A DNA stretch of 64,000 nt. Source: Psychrobacter alimentarius. GTDB lineage: Bacteria; Pseudomonadota; Gammaproteobacteria; Pseudomonadales; Moraxellaceae. The notes beneath the pieces were generated by a model. That model did no database searches. It was not told where the DNA came from and worked only from the letters and a program-made list of their open reading frames with translations. Made by a program: the position numbers and the translations under genes. The stretch covers positions 1,550,001 to 1,614,000 of the forward strand of contig NZ_CP014945.1 in NCBI RefSeq assembly GCF_001606025.1. Reading direction: 5' to 3'. Below are positions 15,960 through 26,163 of the stretch, one piece after another. The stretch's first letter is position 1. Every line of letters begins with the position of its first letter.

Positions 15960-17555
15960 ATGACCGCCAATACAACAAACATCAAATCATTGGCCATCAT
16001 CGGCACAGGTGTCATGGGTATGGGTATCGCCCAAATTGCTGCCCAAGCAGGTATTCAGGTGCTTTTGTTCGATGCCAAAACGGGCGCTGCTGCACAAGGG
16101 CGTCAATCTCTTCAAACCATGCTCGAAAAACTAACGGCGAAAGGTAAGTTCACTGACGCGCAGCTTCAATCTACTTTGGCAAATCTGATAGTAATTGACG
16201 ATATAGCCAAAATATCTATAGTAGATGTCATTGTTGAAGCCATTGTTGAAAACCTAGAAATCAAGCAACAGCTTTTTAAACAGTTAGAAAGCATTGTGTC
16301 TACCAAGACAATTTTGGCAACCAATACTTCCTCATTAGCCGTGACCGCGATTGCCGCCGATTGTGCGCACCCAGAACGTGTGGCTGGATTTCACTTCTTT
16401 AATCCAGTGCCATTAATGAAAATCGTTGAAGTAATTCCGGGGCTTTCTACTCATCCATCCGTCGTCGAGACATTGACTGCATTAGCGACACACATGGGAC
16501 ATTTGGGTGTGGTAGCAAAAGACACGCCAGGCTTTATCGTCAATCATGGTGGCCGCGCTTATGGCACGGAGGCTTTAAAAATATTAGGGGAAGGGGTTGC
16601 CAGTTTTGAGGATATTGATCGCATTTTGCGTAAAGGGGCTGGTTTTCGGATGGGACCGTTCGAACTACTTGATCTTACGGGTATCGACGTATCGCATCCA
16701 GTGATGGAATCTGTTTATAACCAATTTTACTCTGAGGCACGTTATCGTCCCCATCCTTTAACGCGTCAAATGCTGATAGGGAAAAAGCTCGGTCGCAAAG
16801 TTGGTGAAGGCTTTTATCAGTATGAAGAGGGTCAAAAAATCACAGCAAATACCCCTCAACAGTCATCGTTTGAGGTGTCAGTATCTGATGCAGCCATTAC
16901 TTCAGTTTGGATTGGCGCAGATTTAGTAGAGGATAGGCAGCAGCTGGTTGATTATTTGTATTCTAACAATATCAATATTGATGATAACGACAAGCCACAT
17001 TCTGACAGCCTGATATTACTGGCCATGTATGGCGAGGACACAACCAATGCTGCTATGCGCTATCAAGTGAATCCCAAACAAGCGGTTGCCATCGATATGC
17101 TGACTGACTTGTCAATGCATCGTACTTTGATGCCAAGTATCGTCACCCAAGATAAGTTTGTGGCACAAGCTTATGCTTTGTTCGGTAAGAGTCCAGACAA
17201 AACTATCAATGAAAATAAAGAATTAATACAGTCTACTGCTGGTGCCACGCTCATCAATGAAAGCACGGGCTTTGTGACGCAGCGAGTCATTGCGATGGTA
17301 GTTAATTTAGGGTGTGATATTGCACTACAGGGCATCGCATCTCCTAACGATATTGATAAGGCGGTTAAGCTTGGATTGGGTTATCCGTATGGCCCTATCT
17401 CATGGGGAGATGAGCTTGGTGCTGAGCGAATACTACTTATCCTAACGCGTATCTATGCGTTAACGGGTGATCCGCGTTATCGTCCAAGTCCATGGTTACA
17501 GCGCCGCGCTACTCTTGGCATCTCGCTGTTTACTCAGCAAACCCAATATTCGTAA
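15960..17555 (+). CDS. 3-hydroxyacyl-CoA dehydrogenase (PaaH-like, duplicated C-terminal domain)
   Basis: A 531-residue NAD-dependent enzyme oxidising the 3-hydroxyacyl-CoA. The Rossmann motif IGTGVMGMGIAQIAAQAG lies at residues 14-31; LATNTSSLAVTAIA and GFHFFNPVPLMKIVEVI carry the catalytic-site His, and KDTPGFIVNHGGRAYG follows. Two HCDH C-terminal domains are present, at about 185-285 and 405-510, the long PaaH/DcaH layout. The ATG at 15960 is preceded by AAGGAC. In the usual motif GFIVNRxxRP this copy has NHGGRA, a small deviation. Confidence 0.94.
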   Translation: MTANTTNIKSLAIIGTGVMGMGIAQIAAQAGIQVLLFDAKTGAAAQGRQSLQTMLEKLTAKGKFTDAQLQSTLANLIVIDDIAKISIVDVIVEAIVENLEIKQQLFKQLESIVSTKTILATNTSSLAVTAIAADCAHPERVAGFHFFNPVPLMKIVEVIPGLSTHPSVVETLTALATHMGHLGVVAKDTPGFIVNHGGRAYGTEALKILGEGVASFEDIDRILRKGAGFRMGPFELLDLTGIDVSHPVMESVYNQFYSEARYRPHPLTRQMLIGKKLGRKVGEGFYQYEEGQKITANTPQQSSFEVSVSDAAITSVWIGADLVEDRQQLVDYLYSNNINIDDNDKPHSDSLILLAMYGEDTTNAAMRYQVNPKQAVAIDMLTDLSMHRTLMPSIVTQDKFVAQAYALFGKSPDKTINENKELIQSTAGATLINESTGFVTQRVIAMVVNLGCDIALQGIASPNDIDKAVKLGLGYPYGPISWGDELGAERILLILTRIYALTGDPRYRPSPWLQRRATLGISLFTQQTQYS

Positions 17556-17687
17556 TAATAGATGCGTCACTTTATTCAACCATACATTTTATGGCTGCTT
17601 ATTTTAGGCAGACAGCTTTTTTAAAAACCATACTTTAGAAGACAACGGTTTAAAAGACAAATATCAAAAATACGACAAGGAACAGTT

Positions 17688-18644
17688 ATGTTAGATGCCT
17701 ATATTTATGATGGATTAAGAAGCCCTTTTGGTCGGCATGGCGGTGCATTAGCAACGGCTCGTCCTGACGACTTGATTGCCACGGTGATAAAGAACTTGGT
17801 GGAAAAGCACCAATTGCCTAACGATATCTTTGATGAAGTATTGATCGGTAATACCAATCAAGCTGGTGAAGACTCACGCAACATCGCCCGTAATGCTGCG
17901 CTGTTAGCAGGGTTAGATGTAAAAACACCGGGTCAAACGGTCAATCGCCTATGTGCTTCAGGATTATCAACCGTCATTGATGCTGCTCACAGTATTACTT
18001 GCAATGAGGGAGATATCATTTTAGCGGGCGGTGTTGAATCCATGACTCGCGCACCCTTTGTATTTGCCAAAACCGAGCAGCCCTTTAGTCGTGAATGTAA
18101 AGTATTTGATACCACCATTGGCAGTCGCTTCCCCAATCCTATAATCGAAAAACAGTTTGGTAGCGATAGTATGCCGCAAACGGGCGATAATGTTGCTCGT
18201 AAATATGGTATCAGTCGTGAAGCTGCGGATAAGTTCGCAGCAGCTTCGCAAGCTAAATACCAAGCCGCCAAACAAGCTGGGTTCTTCGACGATGAAATAA
18301 CACCAATTATGGTATCACAAGGCAAAAAGCTTCCTGAAAAAGTGATAGTGGAAGATGAGCATCCGCGCGCCAGCTCTACGGTTGAAGCATTACAAAAATT
18401 GAAACCTTTAAATGACGAAGGTGTCGTTACAGCTGGCAATGCGTCAGGTATCAATGATGGCGCCGCTGCTTTGATTATTGGCTCAAAACAGGCGGAAGAA
18501 AAGTTAGGCTTCAAGCCTATCGCCAAGATTCTCTCATCTGGTGCCACGGGGGTTGAGCCAAATATTATGGGCGTAGGTCCTGTTGAGGCCATTAAGCTGG
18601 CGTTGAAGCGTGCTGATTTGACCCTCTACGAATCAAACTATTAG
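17688..18644 (+). pseudogene. 3-oxoadipyl-CoA-type thiolase, truncated by a deletion
   Basis: The first 313 residues match a PcaF/PaaJ-type thiolase: GNTNQAGEDSRNIARNAA, TVNRLCASGLSTV with the nucleophile Cys89, ILAGGVESMTRAPF, and DTTIGSRFPNP, a stretch characteristic of oxoadipyl-CoA thiolases. A normal family member is about 400 residues. Here homology stops after LKRADLTL and the frame ends six codons later. The missing segment should contain the NEAFA motif, the GGAIAIGHPLG His and the second catalytic Cys, so the product should be inactive. The following bases already belong to the ligase gene, so the cause is an internal deletion rather than a point stop. Confidence 0.9.
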
Positions 18645-18699
18645 TTACGCCGATAAGGTTACTTATACGTATGCTGAGTTTTTCAAGCGCGTTAACCGT

Positions 18700-20247
18700 T
18701 TGGCAAACGTGCTTAAAAACATGGGTTTACAAGCAGGTGATGTGGTTGCCGTTATGGATTGGGACAGTCATCGTTACCTTGAAGCCTATTTTGCTGTACC
18801 CATGTCTGGCATGATTTTGCAAACGGTCAATGTACGTCTGGCTGAAGACAAAGTGCTCTATACCATCAATCATGCCAAGCCGAAAGCATTGTTATTAAAT
18901 GCTGAATTTGAGCCAATGGCGAAAAACTACCGTCATGACGCGCCTTCTATCGAGAAAATTATTTGGCTCGATGACACAGAGCTTGATGATACAAAACTCG
19001 ATAACGAAAAGTATGGCGAATATGAGCCACAAACTGAGCGATCCAGCATGCCGGATTATGTCGAAGGTGAGTATGAATCCCTGTTAGCTGCGGCCAGTGA
19101 CGCGTTTGATTTTCCAGATTTCGATGAAAACACCATTGCCACGACATTTTATACCAGTGGCACGACGGGCGACCCAAAAGGTGTCTTTTTTACCCATCGG
19201 CAAATCGTATTACAGACGCTGGCAAGTACGCTAGCATCCGCACTAAATGCTGAAGGCCAAGGCGCTCGCTACAATGATGTCTACATGCCAATGACACCGT
19301 TATTCCATGTGCACGCTTGGTGTTGGCCGTATGGAGCAACCATGATAGGACTCAAACAAGTATATCCAGGGCGCTACCTCGCCCCAAGGCTGGTAGACTT
19401 AATTGAACAGCATAAGGTGACACTTTCACACGGCGTTCCAGCAATCTTACAGATGTTATTAAAGGAGATGGCAGCACGAGGACGTAAGTTTGATGGTCTC
19501 AAATTATTGTTAGGTGGCTCCAAGTTAAATGAAGGCTTAGCCAAAGCGGCCATTGAAAGCGGTATAGAGTTTATGTCTGGATTTGGTATGTCAGAATCCT
19601 GTCCTGTATTATCCAGAGCGGTATTTGATGATAAAACTGACTCGATGGAAATGAAAGAGCAGCTTAACTATCGTTGTCTTTCTGGCTCACCAATTATGCT
19701 CGTCTCCATGGAGATATGGGACGAAAGTGGTAAGCCTCAACCCATGGATGGTAAATCTACAGGAGAGTTGGTTATTCGAGCGCCTTGGCTGACCCAAAGC
19801 TATTTTAAAAACTCAGATGCTGGAAATGAGCTATGGGAAGGTGGCTGGATGCATACCCAAGATATTGCCAGTATTTCTTCTAGTGGTACTTTAAGCATTA
19901 CGGATCGGCTAAAAGATGTGATTAAGTCTGGTGGTGAATGGATATCCTCGCTTGAAGTTGAAACTATTTTCTCTTTTCACCCAAGTGTCGCTGATGTTGC
20001 GGTGATTGGGGTGCCCGATGAAAGGTGGGGCGAGAGACCGTTAGCGTTGGTCGTCTTAAAACCTGACTATGCGGATACCAAAGCGGCTGATATTTTAGCA
20101 TTAGGCCTTCAAGCAGTTGAAAAAGGATATCTGCCAAAGTATGGCGTACCAAATGAAATCAAATTTTTATTAGAGATGCCAAAGACTAGTGTGGGCAAGC
20201 TTGATAAGAAAAGAATGCGGATGATGTGCGCAGAAAAACTGATTTGA
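18700..20247 (+). CDS. AMP-dependent acyl-CoA ligase, N-terminally truncated
   Basis: Converts a free carboxylate to its CoA thioester through an acyl-adenylate. It has TTFYTSGTTGDPKGV (P-loop), PMTPLFHVHAWCWPYG, GFGMSESCPV, TGELVIRAPWLTQSYF, WMHTQDIASI, DRLKDVIKSGGEWISSLEVE and KTSVGKLDKKRMR near the C-terminus, resembling the DmdB/medium-chain group. Ligase-like coding is readable in frame from about 18628 (QTISYADKVTYTYAEFFKRV) but has no start codon. Translation would have to begin at TTG 18700 or ATG 18721. The first 30-50 residues are therefore lost with the thiolase end. Activity is doubtful but the catalytic core is complete. Confidence 0.88.
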   Translation: MANVLKNMGLQAGDVVAVMDWDSHRYLEAYFAVPMSGMILQTVNVRLAEDKVLYTINHAKPKALLLNAEFEPMAKNYRHDAPSIEKIIWLDDTELDDTKLDNEKYGEYEPQTERSSMPDYVEGEYESLLAAASDAFDFPDFDENTIATTFYTSGTTGDPKGVFFTHRQIVLQTLASTLASALNAEGQGARYNDVYMPMTPLFHVHAWCWPYGATMIGLKQVYPGRYLAPRLVDLIEQHKVTLSHGVPAILQMLLKEMAARGRKFDGLKLLLGGSKLNEGLAKAAIESGIEFMSGFGMSESCPVLSRAVFDDKTDSMEMKEQLNYRCLSGSPIMLVSMEIWDESGKPQPMDGKSTGELVIRAPWLTQSYFKNSDAGNELWEGGWMHTQDIASISSSGTLSITDRLKDVIKSGGEWISSLEVETIFSFHPSVADVAVIGVPDERWGERPLALVVLKPDYADTKAADILALGLQAVEKGYLPKYGVPNEIKFLLEMPKTSVGKLDKKRMRMMCAEKLI

Positions 20248-20386
20248 TTCAAAGAATACTTTTTAAGGATTATACAACCATTATTTAAGCTGAATGCTTA
20301 TTTTAGTAGGTGTATTCATAGGCTGGTTTTTACATAGATTTATAAATAGATAGGTACATTCATCGGTATGACGAGACGGGAATAAT

Positions 20387-20863
20387 ATGAAGGCTTTAGG
20401 TATATTACCGGAAATACAAGAAACGCTTGATAAAGACAAGCATCACCCTATGCATGGTTTCGCTGCGGTTTACTCTCAACAAGTAGAGTGGGGCGATATG
20501 GATTCTTTTGGCCATGTCAATAATGTGGTCTATTACACTTACGCTCAAAATGCCCGTATCTACTATAACAGTCAATTGAATTTATTCAATGAAAAGACTT
20601 TTTCTGTCATGGCAGCGTCGTCCTGTCAATATTTCAAACCTGTGACTCATCCTGATACCTTATGGATTGGCGTTCGAGTCAAAAAAATTGGCAATGCTAG
20701 CTTGATTCATGAATATACTTATTATAGTACGGCTACGAATACTATCGTCGCTAGTGGTGAGTCAGTATTAGTATATCTTGATAAAGATAGTGGGCAAAAG
20801 AAAAATATTGATGAGACTAAAAAAACGGCGATTATGGCTTTTGATAATTTTAAAATGATTTGA
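20387..20863 (+). CDS. Acyl-CoA thioesterase, 4HBT hotdog family
   Basis: A 158-residue single hotdog-domain protein. QVEWGDMDSFGHVNNVVYYT is the 4-hydroxybenzoyl-CoA thioesterase signature with its catalytic Asp, followed by the long helix and the strands LWIGVRVKKIGNASL and HEYTYYSTATN. Such enzymes release CoA from short or aromatic acyl thioesters. It follows the ligase by 139 bases on the same strand and may relieve CoA sequestration during catabolism; that link is inferred. The ATG at 20387 follows GGGAATAAT. Confidence 0.88.
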   Translation: MKALGILPEIQETLDKDKHHPMHGFAAVYSQQVEWGDMDSFGHVNNVVYYTYAQNARIYYNSQLNLFNEKTFSVMAASSCQYFKPVTHPDTLWIGVRVKKIGNASLIHEYTYYSTATNTIVASGESVLVYLDKDSGQKKNIDETKKTAIMAFDNFKMI

Positions 20864-20954
20864 TAGACATTGTCATAACCTCACCGTACTACAAAATTTA
20901 ACTCGTATTTGGGCACTATATTTTTATAGTGTTTTACCTCCACTCAATCACTGC

Positions 20955-21030
20955 CAAACTAGACCGAGTGGCAATGGTCGGATAAAAAACTATAACCACT
21001 GGTTAGTCGCACGCGGCTATCACTACCTTC
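20955..21030 (+). pseudogene. Fic family (DUF4172) 5' fragment, copy 1
   Basis: The frame reads EWQWSDKKL, a stop, then PLVSRTRLS, matching the N-terminal domain of Fic/DUF4172 proteins and the better-preserved copy at 26164. It is cut off by DNA that reads as a transposase tail. About three quarters of the bases are shared with the second copy over this stretch. Confidence 0.6.
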
Positions 21031-21400
21031 GATATTGGTCGAGATGTCAATATTAAAGGCGATTCCATTACCTGTCTTGGCGATTTATAACCTAAACTCT
21101 TTTGAATCCTCGTTTGATTGTAGTACAGCTTAATATAGCTAATAATATCGTTGATCGCTACAATCCTTATTTTATAGTCTTGTTGATATACTAATTCATT
21201 CTTCGATTGTCAGAGTGCACGATTAATATTTGGCTTGGGCCTCTATTCTTGACAGCCATGTTCAATGCTTTGCCTACTAGATCTGCGGTCATTCGCTTAT
21301 TGATAGCATAGCCGACCAACTCTTTGATAAACTCCGCTTAATATGCTTAGTTTACCAAGTTTGGTTTTACATTTTTTCAGCATAGCTCAGTTTGGCAGAA
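21030..21400 (-). mobile_element. Decayed IS3-family transposase (OrfB) fragment
   Basis: Minus-strand frames read VGYAINKRMTADLVGKALN and VKNRGPSQILIVHSD, the middle of an IS3 DDE integrase core. After a frameshift comes SYIKLYYNQTRIQKSLGYKS, the usual IS3 OrfB C-terminus. Stops and frameshifts make it inactive. No terminal inverted repeats or target duplication could be picked out. It abuts the Fic fragment and may have inserted into that gene. Confidence 0.75.
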
Positions 21401-21701
21401 AATTTCGGCTTTAGTTAAGAATTCTAAAGGCGTGTGTGGGAAGGTGTAGTTATCGATATTAAATAGGCGTATCTAGATTTTTTGTAAATGTTGGCATAAA
21501 ATGAATGACTGTTACACAGAATTCAGGATAAAGTCGGTATTTTTTGCAAAAGAACTAATAAACCGTAACGCTTAAATCTGTAATGTAGTTTGTCTAATTA
21601 TCTTCTGGATTTAGACCAGCATTATCACTGAAACCACTGTTACTTTTTAGCAATAGCTGTATTGTTCTCTTAATCCCTTTCAATAAAGAGTATCAAATTA
21701 A

Positions 21702-23255
21702 ATGATAGAACTTCTAAGCGATCCTTCGATATGGCTTGGTTTTCTTGCGTTAGTTAGTCTTGAGATTATCCTAGGTATTGATAATTTAGTTTTTATTGCC
21801 ATTCTTGCTAACAAACTTCCCCCGCATCAACGTAGTAAAGCTCGCAATCTAGGGCTTGGTCTAGCGCTAGTTATGCGCTTAGGGCTACTGTTTGTCATGT
21901 CATGGCTTGTGACACTGACTGAACCTGTGGTTAGTTATGGTACATTCAATTTATCAATCAGAGACTTGATCTTGGTTGTCGGTGGTTTCTTTCTATTATT
22001 CAAAGCAACACTTGAGCTGCATGAACGATTAGAAGGCAAACCTGATACTAATAATAATAGTAAAGTATATGCAGGCTTTGCGGCTGTTGTTGCGCAAATC
22101 GTTATCTTGGATGCCGTCTTCTCCTTTGATGCAGTGATAACCGCGGTCGGCATGGTAAAGCATGTAGAAGTAATGATGGCTGCGGTTATTGTAGCCATGG
22201 CAGTAATGATTTTAGCGGCCAAAGCTTTAACTGATTTTGTGGGTAAGCATCCTACTGTCGTTATCCTATGCTTGGGCTTTTTGCTTATGATTGGATTTAG
22301 TTTGATCGTTGAAGGATTAGGCTTTCACATACCAAAAGGCTATTTATATGCAGCTATTGGCTTTTCTATTGTTATTGAAGCCTTTAATCAATTCATGCAA
22401 CGTAACCGTAATAAGCATGAGAGCGTTATTCCTCTACGAGATAGAGCTGCAGATAGTATTCTAAAACTGATGGGTGGTAAAACTTCTAACGACAATGAAG
22501 ATCTGCTAACGGAAGACAAAAGCTCCATACCAGTCATTCCTTTTGAAGAAGAGGAGCGTTATATGATCAGCGGTGTGCTCGCGTTAGGCGAACGAGATGT
22601 TGAAACCATCATGACGCCACGCTCAGATATCTCTTGGATTAATATAGAAGATAGTATAGACGAGATATATAAGAAAGTACTATCAACACCACACAGTTTA
22701 TTACCTGTTTGCCAAGGACAGTTAAACAAGATATTGAGTGTAGTACGAGCCAAAGATATCTTATCGGTATTGAACAAACAGCCTGACAATATTTACTCGG
22801 CTTTAGAACCTTTATTTACTAAGCAAAAGCCTGTCTTCGTTTCTAATAGCATTGGTAATTTGCGTCTTATTAATTTACTAAAAAATGCCAAGGGTAACTT
22901 GGCCATAGTGGTTGATGAGTATGGTCAAGTCGCAGGACTAGTGACGCCTTTAGATCTGTTTGAAGCCATTGCTGGCGAGTTTCCTGATGAAGATGAAACG
23001 CTAGAGTTTTTTAAACAAGAGGATCATTGGATAGCTGAAGGTACTATTAGCCTAGATCAATTGCGTCTTGAGTTAAATGAGCCAAGTTTATTAGAAGAAG
23101 TCGAGCAGTTGACCTTAGGTGGCTATATCAATTTTAGGCTAGGCGGTATTGGTCAAGTTAATGAGCAAGTCAGCAGTGATGGGTATGTTTTTACAATTTT
23201 AGAAGCTTTGTCTACAAGAATTCTTCTAGTAAAAATTGAGAGAGATGACATTTAA
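21702..23255 (+). CDS. TerC-family membrane protein with CBS and CorC/HlyC domains
   Basis: A 517-residue inner-membrane protein of the YoaE/YegH type. Residues 1-235 form the TerC domain with about seven membrane segments and the two Asp motifs [13 protein letters not shown] and [15 protein letters not shown]. Residues about 290-415 form a CBS pair ([48 protein letters not shown]). Residues 430-515 form a CorC_HlyC domain. TerC proteins are tied to manganese/calcium export and extrusion-linked metalation. It stands alone; upstream is transposase debris. Confidence 0.92.
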   Translation: MIELLSDPSIWLGFLALVSLEIILGIDNLVFIAILANKLPPHQRSKARNLGLGLALVMRLGLLFVMSWLVTLTEPVVSYGTFNLSIRDLILVVGGFFLLFKATLELHERLEGKPDTNNNSKVYAGFAAVVAQIVILDAVFSFDAVITAVGMVKHVEVMMAAVIVAMAVMILAAKALTDFVGKHPTVVILCLGFLLMIGFSLIVEGLGFHIPKGYLYAAIGFSIVIEAFNQFMQRNRNKHESVIPLRDRAADSILKLMGGKTSNDNEDLLTEDKSSIPVIPFEEEERYMISGVLALGERDVETIMTPRSDISWINIEDSIDEIYKKVLSTPHSLLPVCQGQLNKILSVVRAKDILSVLNKQPDNIYSALEPLFTKQKPVFVSNSIGNLRLINLLKNAKGNLAIVVDEYGQVAGLVTPLDLFEAIAGEFPDEDETLEFFKQEDHWIAEGTISLDQLRLELNEPSLLEEVEQLTLGGYINFRLGGIGQVNEQVSSDGYVFTILEALSTRILLVKIERDDI

Positions 23256-23269
23256 TGAAACTCATGGCT

Positions 23270-23446
23270 TCTATAGCTATACTATAAACCGTCCCAAATT
23301 TGTCTGATTCTTTAAGGACAGGAAGTCTTCGACAATCTCTGGGCGGTTCAACTTTTGGAGTTAAGGCAGGCATTATATGCGTAAATATAATGGCATCCCA
23401 AAAGATCAATTACATCATCTAAGGCAATGGTTTAAATAGGAGTTAA
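23270..23446 (+). mobile_element. Relic of an IS1595-like transposase C-terminus
   Basis: The plus-strand frame reads TINRPKFV, stop, FFKDRKSSTISGRFNFWS, stop, GRHYMRKYNGIPKDQ. This follows the IS1595-type ending, in which an H-x-x-G-x-ENFWS motif precedes KRHLRKFNGIP. Only about 60 codons remain, with two in-frame stops. Confidence 0.55.
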
Positions 23447-23468
23447 ATTATTTATTTAAGAAAGCCTT

Positions 23469-24098
23469 TTAAATATTAATATTACTGTGCTGAGCAGAAA
23501 TTCGACGTTTGATAAGCCAAGCGATAACAATAGCTATGGCAAGCAGTAAGAAAAGCTTAGAGTATGGTGCTAGCATGGTCGCAATGACTTCATAATTTTT
23601 ACCCAGATAAAACCCTGCTAGAGTCAACGCTGTCGTCCAAATACTAGACCCTAAAGCCGTTAATGTTAAAAAAGAGATCAGCGACATTTTATTCATTCCT
23701 GCAGGGATAGAAATCAGTGAACGAATACCAGGTACCATACGGCCAAAAAAGACCGCTTTCTTACCACGTTTATCGAACCAAGCATTGGAAGATAAAATAT
23801 CCTCAGCCTTAATAAATACGTATTTACCGTACTTTTCAGTAAATAATATTAGGCGTTCTTTATTAAACAAAGTTCCTAAATAGTATAGAGGCAAGGCACC
23901 AATAACGCTGCCAAACGTACCCGTTAGTATAACTAGAAATATATTTAAATCACCTCTAGCTGCCGCAAAACCTGCTGCTGGCATAATAAGCTCAGACGGT
24001 ATAGGCGGGAAAACATTTTCGGCAAACATAGCAAATACAATGCCGAGATACCCAAACTTTACCATGATAGCCAGCACCCACTCACTCATTTGATGCAT
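23469..24098 (-). CDS. DedA family membrane protein
   Basis: A 209-residue polytopic membrane protein of the DedA/SNARE-associated family. Visible motifs are FAENVFPPIPSELIMPAAGF (the conserved E...PxPxE re-entrant region), GTFGSVIGALPLYYLG, and FFGRMVPGIRSLISIPAGMN with the F/GR-x(3)-G-x-R signature. DedA proteins maintain membrane lipid homeostasis and are proposed undecaprenyl-phosphate or phospholipid flippases. It converges on the TerC-CBS gene, separated by a transposase relic. Confidence 0.94.
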   Translation of the reverse strand: MHQMSEWVLAIMVKFGYLGIVFAMFAENVFPPIPSELIMPAAGFAAARGDLNIFLVILTGTFGSVIGALPLYYLGTLFNKERLILFTEKYGKYVFIKAEDILSSNAWFDKRGKKAVFFGRMVPGIRSLISIPAGMNKMSLISFLTLTALGSSIWTTALTLAGFYLGKNYEVIATMLAPYSKLFLLLAIAIVIAWLIKRRISAQHSNINI

Positions 24099-24289
24099 TA
24101 AATTACCTTATCCTATTGGTGACTTATTTATTATTGTAATGGAATAGAACGGGTTCAAATCAAAGGTAATTTGTAACAGTAGTTTCTATTCATCGTTTTA
24201 TCGATGGCCGTTGCCATATTATAATAATGAATGTATCCATGGATCTGTTGCTCTAATGACGATCCTTCTAACTATAAGACACTTAATAA

Positions 24290-24780
24290 ATATAATTAAA
24301 CTGCCTGATCTAATTTCTGTGTCAGCGTAGAGCTGCTACTATGCATATTAAGTCGTGCGTTATTGTAATGATGCAACCAATCCTTTGTTTGTTTACGGAC
24401 TCGATCTAAATCCGTAAACAATTCTTGGTTTAACCAATCATAGCGTATCGTTCTTTTATAGCGCTTAACATAAGCATTTTGTTGTAGATAGCCTTAATAT
24501 AATTGTTCAGGATGCTTTGTTCTATCATTCAGTCTTTGAGTGTATTACTAAGGTATTCAGGTCTGTTATCACATCTTACTTGAACCGGTTTACCTCGGTA
24601 TTCAATTTCAATCAGCTGATTCAGCCTACGTATGATTGAGCATGCAGTAAGAAGTCAATCCCAATGGTTAAGGCTTCACGGTTGTACTCATCAATAATAT
24701 TAAATAGTCTAAAAGCATGACCATTCGTCAAAGTGTATTGGTCAACTATACCTAAGTTTTTAGTGTTAGATAAGGAGATT
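24290..24780 (-). mobile_element. Decayed IS3-family transposase, second type
   Basis: On the minus strand, broken frames read TNGHAFRLFNIIDEYNREAL, TIGIDFLL, EIEYRGKPVQVRCDNRPEYL, YVKRYKRTIRYDWLNQELF and WLHHYNNARLNMH. This is the DDE core and C-terminus of an IS3-family OrfB, of a different subgroup from the relic at 21030. Several frameshifts and stops make it dead; the left part of the element is missing. Confidence 0.75.
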
Positions 24781-24877
24781 AAACAGGAGCTTGACGCAGC
24801 TAAACCAGCTCCTGCAGAAACTTACAGTGCACGTTTCAGACCAAGGTTTTGATAGATATGTTTAGTCCCATATTTGC

Positions 24878-25882
24878 TTATATCTGCGCCTGCGGATTAT
24901 TTTTAGCATAACGCCATGACATCAACCCAGTAATAATTAGCACTACTGCAATAAAGCCTAAAGAGATGGCAATTGGAACATGATAAAGATCAAGTAGCAG
25001 CATTTTTATACCAATAAAGGTCATGATTACGCCTAGCCCATATGGTAAGTAGTGCATTGTGGCTGCTGCGCCTGCTAACAGGAAGAACATAGCACGTAGA
25101 CCTAAAATAGCGAATAAGTTAGCACTCAATACAATGAATGGGTCGGTGGTAATGGCAAAAATGGCAGGAATAGAGTCAACCGCAAAAATAACATCAGAGA
25201 TTTCGACTAAAATTAGCACTACCAACATGGGTGTCGCCCACAATAGACCATTTTCACGCACTAAAAATTTTTCGCCTCGCAGCGTGGGCGTAATGCGCAT
25301 ATGTCTACGTAGCCATTTTAACAGCTTCATTTCTTCAAGATCGACAGGTTCGTCGTGACCACCTTTTAGAAACTTATAACCGGTATAAACCAAAAACGCA
25401 CCAAAGATATAAAGTACCCATGAAAACTCTTGAATTAGCCATGCGCCTGCAAGAATAAAAATAGTGCGTAAAACAATAGCGCCTATTACACCATATAATA
25501 GTATACGACGCTGCAAAGCAGGTGGGACAGCAAACGCGCCAAAAATCATGAGCCAGACAAACACATTATCAATCGCTAGTGATTTTTCGATTAAATAACC
25601 AGTCACAAACTCCAAGGTTTTTTGGTTAGCAACTGCCGTGCCTAAATTTGTATTTAGATACCACCATAATCCGCCTGCGAATAAAGCAGATACACTGACC
25701 CAAGCAATACTCCATAGCACAGCCAATTTAATAGATACAGGTTGATGCTCATTTTGTACTGCGTTTACGTCGGAATTCTCTAGCGGATCTTTATGCTTAA
25801 AGCCCAAAAAGTCGATCAGTAGCATGACTGCGACTATTGCAAAAAAAATGGCATATAGCCAAGGTGTGCCGATTGTTTCCAC
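24878..25882 (-). CDS. alx: TerC family membrane protein (Alx-like)
   Basis: A 334-residue membrane protein with about nine segments, the stand-alone TerC layout of Escherichia coli Alx. The paired acidic motifs are [16 protein letters not shown] and [20 protein letters not shown], separated by [18 protein letters not shown] and [13 protein letters not shown]. Alx and its relatives export manganese or adjust it under alkaline stress. A second TerC gene lies 1.6 kb away. I looked for a yybP-ykoY manganese riboswitch upstream and saw none. Confidence 0.92.
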   Translation of the reverse strand: METIGTPWLYAIFFAIVAVMLLIDFLGFKHKDPLENSDVNAVQNEHQPVSIKLAVLWSIAWVSVSALFAGGLWWYLNTNLGTAVANQKTLEFVTGYLIEKSLAIDNVFVWLMIFGAFAVPPALQRRILLYGVIGAIVLRTIFILAGAWLIQEFSWVLYIFGAFLVYTGYKFLKGGHDEPVDLEEMKLLKWLRRHMRITPTLRGEKFLVRENGLLWATPMLVVLILVEISDVIFAVDSIPAIFAITTDPFIVLSANLFAILGLRAMFFLLAGAAATMHYLPYGLGVIMTFIGIKMLLLDLYHVPIAISLGFIAVVLIITGLMSWRYAKNNPQAQI

Positions 25883-26163
25883 AATATTCCTTAAGTATAG
25901 ACAACTGGGGTCAATATTCTATTCAGATTCTTATTAGAATATTACCTTAAAAATACTGTTTTTACATATTACTTTCAGTCATATAAATTGACCCAAACGT
26001 TCAATTTAACCTCTACGTGTCAAAGTAGGTCGACGAAAATACCTAGGATTATTTTATCCTACATATACTGACTTCATTGATCTTATGTATTGTCTCTATT
26101 GCTTAATCTCCGCATAATATAAGGAGATTAATGGCTTTATCTCTGCACATCTCTGAGGAAAAT

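Noticed and set aside
17987..18592. 201-codon minus-strand ORF inside the thiolase gene
   Set aside because: It is a shadow of the clearly coding plus strand and has no recognisable motif.
21702..25882. Tellurite resistance cluster
   Set aside because: Only TerC-family membrane proteins are present; terA, terB, terD, terE and terZ partners are absent.
25883..26160. Possible yybP-ykoY manganese riboswitch upstream of the Alx-like gene
   Set aside because: The conserved GGGGAGUAG-type core could not be found on the minus strand; only AT-rich sequence is present.
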